Part shown: in pieces, positions 1-10,748 of the stretch
Numbering within the stretch: position 1 is the first letter of the stretch
Layout of the letters: each line of letters starts with the position of its first letter
NCBI GenBank assembly: GCA_028753945.1
Contig: JAPNXP010000004.1
Coordinates: 4,960,001-5,024,000 of the forward strand
Direction of reading: 5' to 3'
Source: Hexactinellida sp. DTS-2022
Taxonomy: Eukaryota; Porifera; Hexactinellida
DNA: 64,000 bases
The notes under the pieces: model-generated
What the model saw: the letters and a program-made list of their open reading frames with translations, nothing else
What the model was told of the DNA's origin: nothing
Databases searched by the model: none
Translations under genes and position numbers: made by a program

Positions 1-1567
1 CTAGAAGTACCTTTGAAATTTGTACTTTTACAGTAATATTTTCCGTTATCTCTCGCATTGTAGGATACAACTGTTAAAGTAGAATCACGTGACGAATTAG
101 TTTGATCCGTAGAGCTCTCAATTATATATTTCGCTGAGGGAGTTATTGTGAATGATTCCGAAGAGCTTTCAAATTGCCAGATTATTGTAGGAAGAGGATC
201 TCCCATGGTTGTACACGATATCGTGACATACTCAGTTGGGACTGTTATAGTGTAAGGGGTAGTACCGTCAGGAAATGTAGGAGGAACTAAAAGGAATAAC
301 AACTGTTAATTAGATTATATAGTTTTGACATTTATTGTTGTTAAATGAATAATATTACTTCATCAAAAGAGGTATAACATGACTCACCAGCAGGCCTCAC
401 AATGATTCTCCCACTGGCCACCGCACTGGCTTCAGAGTTAGCGGCTCTACAGGTGTAGTAGCCTGCATCCAGACTATCCAGATTCTGTATCTCCAGTGTG
501 GTAGTGTTACCAACCGTTGTGAGAGTAGTCTTACCTGCTTGATTTCCTGTCTGCACACTGTCCTGGTACAACACGACTGAGGGATCTGGCAATCCGGACC
601 TGATGCAGCTTATCGTTATTGTCTGCTGTTCATACTCAACTAACTCTCCTTCTATGCTAGACACCACTCTGGGCAGTTCGTATATAGTCAGTGTTCTCGT
701 GGGAAGTGCGATACCTGCTAGAATGAGTCTGTATTCTGTAGGCGTATCAGCTGTTACAGTTACTGAGAGTTCTGCTCCGGAGAATCGTGAGTTAGTCGTT
801 GGGAAATCAACAAACGCACCAGCCACTCTATGTTGCCAATCACAGTTCTGTGTATACCCCACACACTCAAAGTATATGGTATCTCCTATGGTACTCGTGA
901 AGTCAGAACTGGGATAAACCAACGGGGGAACCGTGAATAAATCCGTTGAAACCACCGATATTGTGTAGAATTGATTGGCTTGTACTCTCCCGTTAGGATC
1001 GCCAAATCTATTATCAATGAAACACCGGTATGTGTCGGCATCAATTGCCTCAGTAGAAGCCAACAGTAGTGAGTTAGACCCAACTAGAATCTTAGCATTA
1101 GCGATCGAGCTTCCTCCCTTCTCCCACGAAATTACAGGTGCGGGTAGAGACTGATTGAAGAAGTTACAGGGAAGATACGCAGTAACGGTATTCAGTAATG
1201 TGATTACGGTCTCGCCAACAGGACTCGAGTCTACAAACTTAGCCCAGTACACGATAGCAATGGAGCTAACAATAACTCCGTTCTGATTACTAGCCAGGCA
1301 GTCCCAGATTATACCTGCGTTCGACCCATCTACCCCCTCTACGGGCGTGGGGCGGGTGAAGCTCTCATTCGAGTTAGCAGTCTGTAGAGCTACATTGTTG
1401 CGTCTGTATACGATCTGAGTGCCAGTCGACCGACACTGTATAACGAAGGGAACTGTGTTGTGAGCGTAGTACACTGATTCTGGCTGTTGGGTGAAATACA
1501 GTGATTGTGAGTACACGGATACCAAATAGGCAAAAAGTAGGTATAGTTTGTAATTGCACAACTCCAT
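1..1567 (-). CDS. Ig-superfamily cell-surface or secreted protein, 5' part (runs off left edge)
   Basis: The start codon is at 1567-1565. Exon 1 is 388-1567 with a GTGAGT donor after 388. Exon 2 starts at 286 after a TTTTAG acceptor and continues past base 1. The join is phase 1 and keeps the frame open. Residues 1-21 form a hydrophobic signal peptide. Exon 1 carries about four Ig-like domains, with Cys-Trp-Cys patterns and the D-A-G-Y-Y-T-C signature at the end of the fourth. Exon 2 adds another I-set-like domain ending D-N-G-K-Y-Y-C. Several N-x-S/T sequons are visible. The family is a chain-of-Ig adhesion or receptor protein; any membrane anchor or intracellular part lies outside the window, so I cannot name an orthologue. 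It is convergent with nothing and sits downstream of the MALT1-like gene on the same strand. Confidence 0.8.
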
Positions 1568-2110
1568 TTTAACTATTATAAAATTATCAAAAAATAATTT
1601 AATGGGTAAAAGAGAAAATATCTCGCAAATAAAAATTTATTACCACTGCAAGGAGTAAACATCTTCATCAAATAAACCAATACGATTATCAATTAATATT
1701 ATGCAGGATCTACTTAAAAATAGCAAATATAGTTAGGTACTTATTCTGTACGTACAAGTTCTCTCGTTTCAAGGAACACTAGCGTCAAAATTGACATTTT
1801 ACTGTGCCGACTATGCTTTAGTATAGTGGCCCTGTATTGAAATCACTGCCCTTAATTATGAATAGTTTAGGAGTCAATTAACTAAATTAATTAAAATTCC
1901 TGCATACTTTACCATTCAAGTTAATTCGCTTTACAGAGACAATAATTGTAAATATTAGAACCAATATTTGTTGTAAAATTGAATACACTGGAAATAAACA
2001 ACTCACTAAAGGTTAAAGAATACAAAATATACAAAATCAATAAATGAACGCAAACATTAAAGTTACCATACATCCCTGTTGTTATTGACATTCCTGAGTG
2101 GAATACGAAT
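1568..2110. other. Intergenic, AT-rich
   Basis: No gene is visible. Bases 1770-1850 hold a degenerate repeat (words ACTGTGCCGA and TGTATTGAAATCACTGCC) that recurs at 45160-45215. Confidence 0.6.
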
Positions 2111-4822
2111 TCAGTTTGTATCGTGTCTGTGAATTAGTTTGGCGTAGAGAGGCGAAGGCGTTGGTACAAACTCAATCTGTTTGTGAACAGAAATCCCAAA
2201 GTTTTGGTAATCGACTGTGAACACCAGTCTCATGCCCCATTCGAAGAGCTGTAATTCTGGAATTCGGTAGCGAGCCAACAGATTCCGCACTTCCGGTATT
2301 AACGCGCCTTTGCAGGTGAACTCATCCAGGTTTTCACACGTAACGCTGTACATTTGAACAGCTGACGGGTAATTATGGAACACTTCAAGCTGCAATGACG
2401 ATATTTCCGTTTGTGACAGAGACCCTACCATATTCTCAACGCCTATAAGCAGCACATTCGAATGTTCAGCGTCGAAATGTAACCGCAGAACCAACACACC
2501 ATCATCCGACTGTATAATCTGAATAGGCGGACATTCGTGCACTTCTTGCCACCTCTGAGCAATCAGTTCGTAATCCTCTTGATAAGGATTGTCCGTGTCA
2601 ATTGGGTCGTGGAGAGAGAAGGCTTCAGTTAGGTTAGTTTTAAAGAACGGATGCATCCAACTGAATTCCGGGACCCCGGTTAGTTTGCCTACCTCGCACA
2701 CGCGAGTTCCTACATCAACCAATAGATTCTCAACCCGATTAGGTTCTCCAATACACTTCAGCAGCTCTGTCATATAAATAGAGTTCTCATCAGCTGGTCG
2801 CTCGAACGCCTGACAAGAAGGAGAACACGAATACGCTATAATATGAGGCGCGTTCTCCAACTCGGGATGATGCAGTCTCTCAGGCATAGGAGAGGCAATG
2901 CCCGTGTTAACCACCTTAGTCCGACACATGTCGAGTATCATCATGTTAAGCTTAGCATTACGGGAGGCCATCTGCTCGCGAATCCACTTAGCCTCGATGC
3001 AGTGCTCTATCCTATACTCACGAGAGGATTCCACTCCCATTAGGTAGTTCTCTCCATCTTTCTCAAACCCGTGGCCCCCGTAATAGAACAGTGCGTATAC
3101 GCCTGTGTTTAGCAGCTTAACGTAGTGCTTAATGGCGATACGCATATCCTTGCTGTTTAGGTTAACTAAGGTAACGACACGGAAACCTAGCGAGCGGAGT
3201 CTACCGGCTAAATCCCTAGTATCAGATTCGGGCAAATGCAGTGTGAACACCTGTTCCCTGTATTTCTGGTTGCCGATTAGCAGAGCTACTTTGTCTCTGC
3301 ACTTGTCGCTGGCGGGCGGACACACCTTAGTGCGTAGAGATAACTTCTTGGTGTTGTCACTCAGTAATTGCACGCAAATGTATGAACCGTAGTAATCCTT
3401 GGTGTGAACTTTGAAAGTGCACTCTCGGTCTACCCATTTATCCTGGAGCTGGGGTGTGTCGTTTGGCTGCTCGAGTGGAATGAAGTACCATTGGTAAGTC
3501 GCGGCAATGTCGTTCTCAGCCTGAAAGTGTTTTAGGTGAATACTAGAGCCGATCGGTGTCTCCTTTATAATAGAATCTCCAATGCCATTCAACTGTAAAC
3601 CAAACTCAGAATCGATGTCAAAAGTCGGCGGTGATTTGGAGCGGAACTTTCCGAGTGGTTTTGTTGATGAATTAGAGTTCGTACGGTATCCTAGCTCTGC
3701 AGTGTATTCTTGTTCGGGCGGATATACATTGCAAGGTGCGTAGTACTCCATATAAGGGGGCGGGTTAGAAATGTTAGACTGTACCTGGGGATGACCGTCC
3801 CCTGCCGGTCTTCGGGTGTAGTTAGATAGATCGGGGTACCCCCCCTCAGCGTGAGTCGTAGAAGGGTTCGAGAAATGATTAGTCGCGTCTGGGATGTACG
3901 GGGGAGAAGATGGAGTGTAATTTAGTTGAATAATTTTAACGAAACAGGCGTCTGAATATAATTGGTGTTCCGAGTTGAAAATACAACAGTAGTATAGGCC
4001 TCCGTCATCTACTGTTGTAGTCTGTAGATAGAGACTAGGGGTTATTTGGTTGGGAAGTTGATGGGCAGTGTTAGAACGAGAATTATCAGCGTATTTAGGA
4101 TTACGGTACCAAATGTAATTCCAAATCTGGTTAGTTTTTTCTAAGGCAACGTCTATTCTTAAAGGCTCGTGTTCGTATACCGAAACTTCAGGTGGAATTT
4201 TAGGTTTTATAAATTGATTTGATTTGTTTAAATTAGCTTGTACTTGTATTGTGATTATTCGCGTGTAAGATTCACCTTTTTCGTTAATAGCGAGACACCT
4301 ATAGTCACCGCTATCGTTAATAGTTAATTCTTCAAATAATAGTTCAGTTCTTCTTTGTCTGTCACCATGAAGTCTCCATTCGTTCTCATTGCGCTTATAC
4401 CACTGATAGTGTGGCTTAGGAATACCATATGTTTTGAATTCAATACTGAGGTAATCGCCTTCCGATTTATTATGGATACCGCAAGGTTCAAAAGTAATGC
4501 TCGGTTTTTCTCTGACACCTAAAGCCTCCAGAGCAGGAAGGTGTTTCATTAATTTTAATATTTCCTTGAACACGGATAAAGGGACACGCCGTTCTATCAT
4601 GTCTGTTAAAAGCGCAGAAGACGGACTACCATTCACACAAGCAATTTCCTTCGCAAAATTCTCAATTTCATAATCCCTGTATTCATATTTGAAGTCTTTT
4701 AGATATTTAATTAGTTTCCTCCAGTTATGGTCTTCAGGTTGAATAACGTCTAAAGTTTCAGCGAGCCTAGTTAGCCTGTCTGGAGTCAGATCAGACATGT
4801 AAGTGAATATTCTTTTCGCCAT
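2111..4822 (-). CDS. MALT1: MALT1-type paracaspase
   Basis: A single 903-residue frame. Order: N-terminal helical Death-like domain (about 1-105); two Ig-like domains (about 110-195 and 205-300, the first ending D-S-G-D-Y-R-C); a Pro/Ser/Tyr-rich linker (about 300-400); a third Ig-like segment (about 400-500); a caspase-like domain from about residue 511 (K-V-A-L-L-I-G-N); and a C-terminal Ig-like part. The catalytic dyad is visible: His about 584 in Y-Y-G-G-H-G-F-E and Cys about 633 in L-D-M-C-R. MALT1 is an Arg-specific protease and scaffold in CARD/BCL10 signalling to NF-kB, so activity is expected. It is longer than the human protein (about 824 residues), mainly through the linker. The lack of introns is notable; vertebrate MALT1 has many. 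It lies in tandem with other minus-strand genes. Confidence 0.93.
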   Translation of the reverse strand: MAKRIFTYMSDLTPDRLTRLAETLDVIQPEDHNWRKLIKYLKDFKYEYRDYEIENFAKEIACVNGSPSSALLTDMIERRVPLSVFKEILKLMKHLPALEALGVREKPSITFEPCGIHNKSEGDYLSIEFKTYGIPKPHYQWYKRNENEWRLHGDRQRRTELLFEELTINDSGDYRCLAINEKGESYTRIITIQVQANLNKSNQFIKPKIPPEVSVYEHEPLRIDVALEKTNQIWNYIWYRNPKYADNSRSNTAHQLPNQITPSLYLQTTTVDDGGLYYCCIFNSEHQLYSDACFVKIIQLNYTPSSPPYIPDATNHFSNPSTTHAEGGYPDLSNYTRRPAGDGHPQVQSNISNPPPYMEYYAPCNVYPPEQEYTAELGYRTNSNSSTKPLGKFRSKSPPTFDIDSEFGLQLNGIGDSIIKETPIGSSIHLKHFQAENDIAATYQWYFIPLEQPNDTPQLQDKWVDRECTFKVHTKDYYGSYICVQLLSDNTKKLSLRTKVCPPASDKCRDKVALLIGNQKYREQVFTLHLPESDTRDLAGRLRSLGFRVVTLVNLNSKDMRIAIKHYVKLLNTGVYALFYYGGHGFEKDGENYLMGVESSREYRIEHCIEAKWIREQMASRNAKLNMMILDMCRTKVVNTGIASPMPERLHHPELENAPHIIAYSCSPSCQAFERPADENSIYMTELLKCIGEPNRVENLLVDVGTRVCEVGKLTGVPEFSWMHPFFKTNLTEAFSLHDPIDTDNPYQEDYELIAQRWQEVHECPPIQIIQSDDGVLVLRLHFDAEHSNVLLIGVENMVGSLSQTEISSLQLEVFHNYPSAVQMYSVTCENLDEFTCKGALIPEVRNLLARYRIPELQLFEWGMRLVFTVDYQNFGISVHKQIEFVPTPSPLYAKLIHRHDTN

Positions 4823-5244
4823 TGTACCTTATTTCGATATAAAATTATAGTATATTAACTTCAGTATTTATACTATACTGTAGTATTAACTAGTTACTGA
4901 ATGATTCACCATAGTGAAGGGTGAAATCATAGCAGTAATGGACTGTGCGAATACTAATGGGAAAGCAATACAAGTTAAGATGTGTCGGAGTATTTAAAGA
5001 GCTGTCTATATAGTATAACGAAGCCAGCAGGCTAACATACATACGGTAGATTGAGTGGTACTAGCATACAATGTAAGCTACAAGAATCAATGCACAGATC
5101 GTAGTACTTCGTGGTAATAAGTTTAATGACACAACATTGTCTATTGAATGTTGTAAGCCTGTAGCGAACAGCTATATAACGAATAACGGGAATTTGAAAG
5201 GAAACGTGTACATCTGTTGGAAGTTTCTAGAAAAAATCAATATA

Positions 5245-5447
5245 CAGTCAAAGGCCAAGGTCTGCTTATTGTGAACAATTTTTCTTCTGCTTAATATGAA
5301 CATCTTTGTATTATGAACAGGCCTTATGACCTCAATTTTACAACTTACATAGGGTTTGTATTAAGTTGAGTTCGCTTATTATTAAGTGTCTCTATTGTGA
5401 ACCCAAATTTTGGTCCCTTGAATGTTCATAATAAAAGAACCTGACTG
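5245..5447. mobile_element. Family C MITE
   Basis: About 200 bp bounded by CAGTCA and TGACTG and flanked by TA. It shares the words TGCTTATTGTGAAC and TTGGTCCCTTGAATGTTC with copies at 7386, 54429 and 60894. Confidence 0.75.
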
Positions 5448-6359
5448 TATTTAGAGTGAATTATGTTTATAAAAGTTCAGCAATTTCATGCAATTTGTCC
5501 CGTTATACAGTTATCTCAATTGCATCAATTATTCACAGCTGTTCGTTCAGCGCTACGGGCGTTTTCACATCTTGCACTAGGACTTACTTCCCTCGCTTAA
5601 ACGTACATAATATAGATTAGATTGTATGTAGTTAAGTAAACGGTATAATATTCTATCTTAATGAATTGCTGAGTTTGTAAACATATGGTATTAAAAATAT
5701 ATTTTTGTAGTCAAAAACTAAAAAATAAAATTGGGGCAAAATACAATAGTATTTGAACTTGTAATAAATCTGCTCTTTCAATGTTTGGACCAAAATTGTG
5801 TTATCCACCACATTAATTAATAGAATAAAATGGGCACTTCTTAAATTACTTTCAGTTGTATTTTCCAGGGTAATTCCTATTAATTTTTTATGACAAAAGT
5901 AAAATGATATTCTTCAGATAAGGAATACCAAAACGAGTGAATAATTAGTTTTACAAGTTGCATAAAAAATCATTTTATTGGAACAAAATGTGGTTTCGTT
6001 TCATGGAAATTACATCTACGTTATTTTAGAGAAATAACTTGTCGAAGGAATTAATAGAAAATGTTATATTATAATATTTGCTTTGGAGTCAATTATGCTA
6101 TAATAAAAAACAAAAAGTTATCAGTGTTAAACCTTGTATGTTATATAAGCAAATTAATAAATGTATAGATATATTAATAATTATATATTAAAAATTCAAT
6201 AGCGAAAAGGACAAAAGTTTGTCAATCTGCAGTGTGTGATAGGAAATAGGAGTGGGTGTCTATATATTGTGTAATTTTATTAATTTAAATATAAATTATA
6301 TATCAGACCCGTAATTATATGCAGTTAGATAGCAGGCATTTGTTTGCTCAAATCACAAA

Positions 6360-6537
6360 ATATACTCAATTATTAGTATTAAGAACTAAGGTATATAATC
6401 CTAGTGGAAAAAGCAGAGACATTATCGCATAAAATTATAATAAACATGTATTTAGTTTCAAACTTATCTATCAGCAAATCCGATTTTTCTCACAGGATTA
6501 TATACTTAAGTTCTTAATACTAATAACTCAGTATATA
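6360..6537. mobile_element. Palindromic non-autonomous element
   Basis: A roughly 37-bp inverted repeat (6365-6401 against 6497-6535, core TTAGTATTAAGAACT) encloses about 95 bp. It lies just 3' of the ADAR stop codon and could be a small MITE. The family is not recognised. Confidence 0.55.
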
Positions 6538-6563
6538 ATGCAATATTACTGCACATAATTTGT

Positions 6564-9500
6564 TTAATTAAACTCATCGACTTCCCGTGGTAACTTTGCC
6601 CAGACACCCAATCCTACTTTCTTGCAGAAATCAGATAAATTAGCTTTTGCCTGTTGATACGCAATCGCTTTATCTTTGCATTCTCTGTAGTTTAAACCTG
6701 ACAAGTGATCCACTTTAGCTACAAGACACAACTCGCGAAATTCTTGCAGCAAACATATCTTTGAAAGTCGAGATTTGGAATTTAACTGTTCAAGCGTTTG
6801 AAACAATTTGGAAGTCGGACGACCAGTGCTGCCATCTAGAAACTCGGGATTAGAATCGAAAGGCGTCCAATTTAAGCTCCCACTCGAAGTCTTACCAACG
6901 TGACGCTTTATTTCTTCATTCCCATGCACAGTGCCTAGAATAGGATGCGCCAAATGGTATGGGTATTTCAGGGTATTCAAAAGCTCTGGGTGATTAAATC
7001 TACAGCAAATAGCCCTAGCTAGATGTCCATGATGGAATAGGTTACCTAGGGTAATGCTAGTTAGGTATATCGGGTGAATAAAGTGTGTTAACAAAGCGCC
7101 TTGTAAACCGACCACACTCCATCTACCAAGTTTATCCGAACAGGACATTATTCTGAGTCGGGACCCTCCTAGGATACCATCCACGGACTGAGGAATGTTA
7201 TCGCAGGGCAGCGTTCCTTCTCCCTCCTCGATCTTAGTTCGGAGCAATCCCTGGTTCTTGTTTGAGAATGTGGGGTTGTGGGATCCGTCTGGGAGACATT
7301 CCTTGTGCTCCGTGTCGCTTCTAAGGGGAATGTAGGAATATTTATAAATAATATCACGGATAATACATTCTTACAGAGTAAAGTACAGTCAGGCCTGCTT
7401 AATGTGAACAGTTTTCGTCTGCTTAATATGACAAACTTTTTATTATGAACAAGCCCTATGGTCTCAATTTACAACCTACATAGGGTTTGCATTATGTTGA
7501 GTACGCTTATTATAAAGTCTCTCTACTATAAACACAATTTTGGTCCCTTGAATGTTCATAATAAAGCAACTGACTGTATATAATTGAATTATAGTTTTTC
7601 GGTTTGCAATATGCAATATTTTCGGTTAATTGGGTCAAACTCCCCTCAGACAAAAGTGGCCCAATTTACAGTATTTTAAAAGTAGCAGTTATTCATAAGA
7701 AGCCACCAGCTATATACAATGTTGCAAGGAACTATCTACTATGTACTAACTACTAACTACTGTATTTTGAAGTAACCTATATCCATAAGAGAGACCTGCT
7801 ATATACAGTACAACGTAGTATTCACTAACCTAACGAATATAGCGCTATCTCCACAGGGCGCGTGCGATACATAGAGATGGAACTTGTACCCTCCCTTCAA
7901 GCCGAGCAGACCATCCTCTCCCCCCACAAACATATCCTCTCCCTCCTCCTCCCCACACGCGTAGAAGCTCTTAAGTCTCAGAGTCAGGTATCTCACCAGA
8001 GCTCTCCTCGCTATTACTTCGGCGTGCGTGTCGTGTATGACGTCACCGCTGCAGCTGATCACAGAGCCGGCGCAGCAGCGAGTGCCCGAGCCAACCGAGA
8101 CTATCTGGAACTGATTGTCCGGACTCTCGAGGAATATGCACGCGAACACCTGCAAAGGGGATTGGTATAAACTACAGTAGAGACTCTGTTAATAGGGACA
8201 CGGATAAGGCGAATATGTATTGGTTAGATAGTACAAGATTTAATTCACCTAGCCTATACAAGTGCATGCAAGTGACTCCGGTTAATAGGAACACGGATAA
8301 AGCAAACAAATTTGAAGGTCCCCTGGTATTCGTATGAACAAGAGTCTACTGTAATAATTAAGACAAATAAATTCCGGAATTATATTTTGTATACCTATCT
8401 ATAATTAATGTAGTTTACCTTGCGACCAGTCTGGGCCTCTGGCACGTTGGAAATGACGTGTAGGAAGAACTCCTGAGACCTGGCTCCGATCTCAGAGTGG
8501 AAATTCCCAGGACTGAGTGGACCCAGAAATGAAATATATTCCAAGTCATCTGTGGATTTGCCTAGAAATATAAATACAGTAGAATCTGTTAATAAAGGCC
8601 ACATAAGGTACTGGCTAAAATGTAAATGTGTCTGGCTTAAAAAAAACTGTGAACCCATAACAATGTACAGTATAACCTCGTTAATACAAACACGATTCAT
8701 ACGAAACTATTTCAATCCCCTTCAAAGACTTATCAATATAACTGACACAGTTAATACGAATTCCGGATAAGGCGAACGCATTTTGACAGTCCCCTGGTGT
8801 TCGTACTAACGAGGTTCTACTGTATTATGATATACAACCTACCTTTAAGTAGCATATCCTTAAGAGCTAGATCTGACACATCTTTTTTAGTTTCCTTCTT
8901 ATTAGCACCAGTGGCTCTATACACATTCTCTCCCACGTAAACCTCCATTTCAAACTGAACCTTATTTCCCCTCTGAAGACAAGCAACTATTCTATAGTGC
9001 AGCGGTATTCTATCCCTGTTGCAGAGGTGAGCCAGCAGGCTAACTGGGTCCATGTTAAACTCCTTCGAACTGGTGTCGATACGCTTGGAACTGTTGCTTA
9101 TTCTGCTGGATTCTTGAGATAACGGCCGCTTTATATTATTGTACGGTGAATTTATAGGCTTGGGAGTTAAATAGTCGCTTTGGTATTTGCTGTATAGGAT
9201 ATATAGGTTTGGGATTGTATCTTTCTTGATAATCACAATGGATTGTTCTGAAAGGTTAGTCAGAACATCGATAACTGCTTTCCTAGACTGATTAATAGCT
9301 TTGGAAATAATAAGTGCGCTCTCGAATTCAACAGTTTGTAGGAAATCTATTATTTGTTGTTCTATACTATTAGAAGAAGTTGGTTGTATCATCTGTGATG
9401 GAATTGTCGTTGTTTGTACACGTGTATCCTGTGATGGAATTGTTGTTGGTTGTATTCGTATATCCTGTGATGGAATTGTTGTTGTTGTTATTCGTGTATC

Positions 9501-10400
9501 TTGTGATGGAATTGTTGTTGGTTGTATTCGTGTATCTTGTGAGATAACTGGGACAACATTTGAGGTTTTTAGCAACTCGTGTGGTGCTAATGGTTTGGCT
9601 ATATCACTTGTTTTAGCGTGAGTTCTCTGTTGATTAGGAGGAGGGTTAATATGTCCCCTTATAGCAGTGGGATTAGGTTGGGATCTACTGCGTGTATGTT
9701 CGCTATCAGACAGTTGAGGAGTTGACTGTGTAACTAATGGATTGAAGAGATTATCAGAATTTATTAGAGTTTGTCTGACTCTGAAACTGAGTTCATGTGG
9801 TGCTAATGGCTTAGTTCTAGCACTAACGGGTTGTATTAACTCCTGTTTAATAACAGGGTATCTGTTAACAGGGGTATTCATTCGTTGCGGAGTATATGAA
9901 GGAACTGGATTCCGCATTTGGTGAGTTTTCTGGAAATTGGAAACTTGGTTTTGAGGTTGTGACATGATTTCGTGTGGGGCAGGGGGGCGAGTATTCCCTA
10001 TGCTCGGGGGCATCTGTCTGATGGGAGGTAATGTGGGTGGGATGGGAAAATTAGTTTGGAGAGGAAGCCGGATAAAAGAAGGTTGTATAACTCTCGGTTT
10101 TAAAGGTGTCTGAATAGAGTCTGTTTTAATATTGTATTGATTTGAAGCGGTACTTATTATAGGTGAAATTTGTGTATTTGGTTCCTTGAAAGGTTTAAAA
10201 CTTCGCATATATTCCGAAGGAGATATGGGTTTACCTCTGTCATCTTTTATTGTTGTACACGGGTGTTTAACCGGGGTTTTATAGCTACTATCAATGGACT
10301 CAGTTTCGCCTGGTGTCATTACTATGCAGTCTGATGTCTCACTGAGACTGCACACACTGACTATGATAGGAATATCGTCATCTGAATGTGGTGATTGCAT
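6564..10400 (-). CDS. ADAR: RNA adenosine deaminase (ADAR), Z-beta-like + dsRBD + deaminase
   Basis: Four exons: 8843-10400, 8419-8561, 7830-8149, 6564-7320. All junctions are GT/AG and in frame; the product is about 925 residues. Residues 344-410 form a winged helix like ADAR1 Z-alpha/Z-beta; about 451-519 is a dsRNA-binding domain; about 568-925 is the deaminase. Zinc and catalytic residues are present: His about 609 and Glu about 611 in H-A-E-V, Cys about 666 in P-C-G-D-S-A-I-F, Cys about 734 in M-S-C-S-D-K. ADARs convert A to I in double-stranded RNA. In the winged helix, the Asn and Tyr that contact Z-DNA in human Z-alpha are replaced by Ile and Thr, so it resembles Z-beta. The Ser/Thr/Pro-rich N-terminal linker repeats A-P-H-E and S-Q-D-T-R motifs. 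Only one dsRBD is seen, against three in human ADAR1. Each of the three introns contains a MITE. Confidence 0.95.
7386..7576. mobile_element. Family C MITE in ADAR intron 3
   Basis: Ends CAGTCAGGCCTGCTTA and AACTGACTG, flanked by TA. It lies wholly in the intron 7321-7829. Confidence 0.8.
8175..8351. mobile_element. Family D MITE in ADAR intron 2
   Basis: Starts CAGTAGAGACTCTGTTAATA and ends AGAGTCTACTG, flanked by TA. It contains the family words CCTAGCCTATACAA and GCATGCAAGTGACTCCGG. It makes up about two thirds of the 269-bp intron 8150-8418. Confidence 0.8.
8577..8822. mobile_element. Family A MITE(s) in ADAR intron 1
   Basis: A full copy is 8668-8822 (CAGTATAACCTCGTTAATAC to CGAGGTTCTACTG). 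A further CAGTAGAATCTGTTAATA end at 8577 suggests one copy inserted into another. Together they fill nearly all of the 281-bp intron 8562-8842 and end 20 bp from its 5' splice site. Confidence 0.75.
9400..9545 (-). repeat. In-frame tandem repeat inside the ADAR N-terminal linker
   Basis: About four units of roughly 39 bp encode S-Q-D-T-R-I/V-Q/T-T-T-T-I-P variants. Unit differences are mostly conservative, as expected for replication slippage in a disordered linker. Confidence 0.75.
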
Positions 10401-10748
10401 TCCAATTGTAATATACTAGTAACCATGGAAATATTAATAAATTGTTGGCAAGGTTTGATTAGTTTGGGGGCGAATGGATATAAATTAGTTAGAGCCTGAA
10501 TTTTCAATTTTGTAACTGAAATGGGTAATTGAACCCTGATTTTTAAACCATAGGTAAATCCACCAAAATTCATTTCATTGAATATTTAGTTTGAATCATA
10601 AGAAATAATGTCAATACAAATTAATTCTACAATTTTGCAGCAGAAAGGACAAAACCCTAATTGTATGGACTATTAGTAAAGTAGTTATACAAACAAATGC
10701 AAGTTAAAACTGTGTATTATTCTATTATTACATAAATAAATACACTAA
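10401..10748. other. Intergenic between ADAR and ALG3
   Basis: Upstream region of ADAR and 3' flank of ALG3. No additional gene or named repeat is visible. Confidence 0.5.

Larger units (their letters stand above)
4823..6563. other. Intergenic between MALT1 and ADAR, MITE-bearing
   Basis: No open frame of note. Contains a family C MITE (5245-5447) and a palindromic element (6360-6537), both listed separately. The rest is AT-rich with no recognisable gene. Confidence 0.55.

Noticed and set aside
7862..8170. 102-residue plus-strand frame
   Set aside because: Antisense of ADAR exon 3, which has the deaminase motifs.
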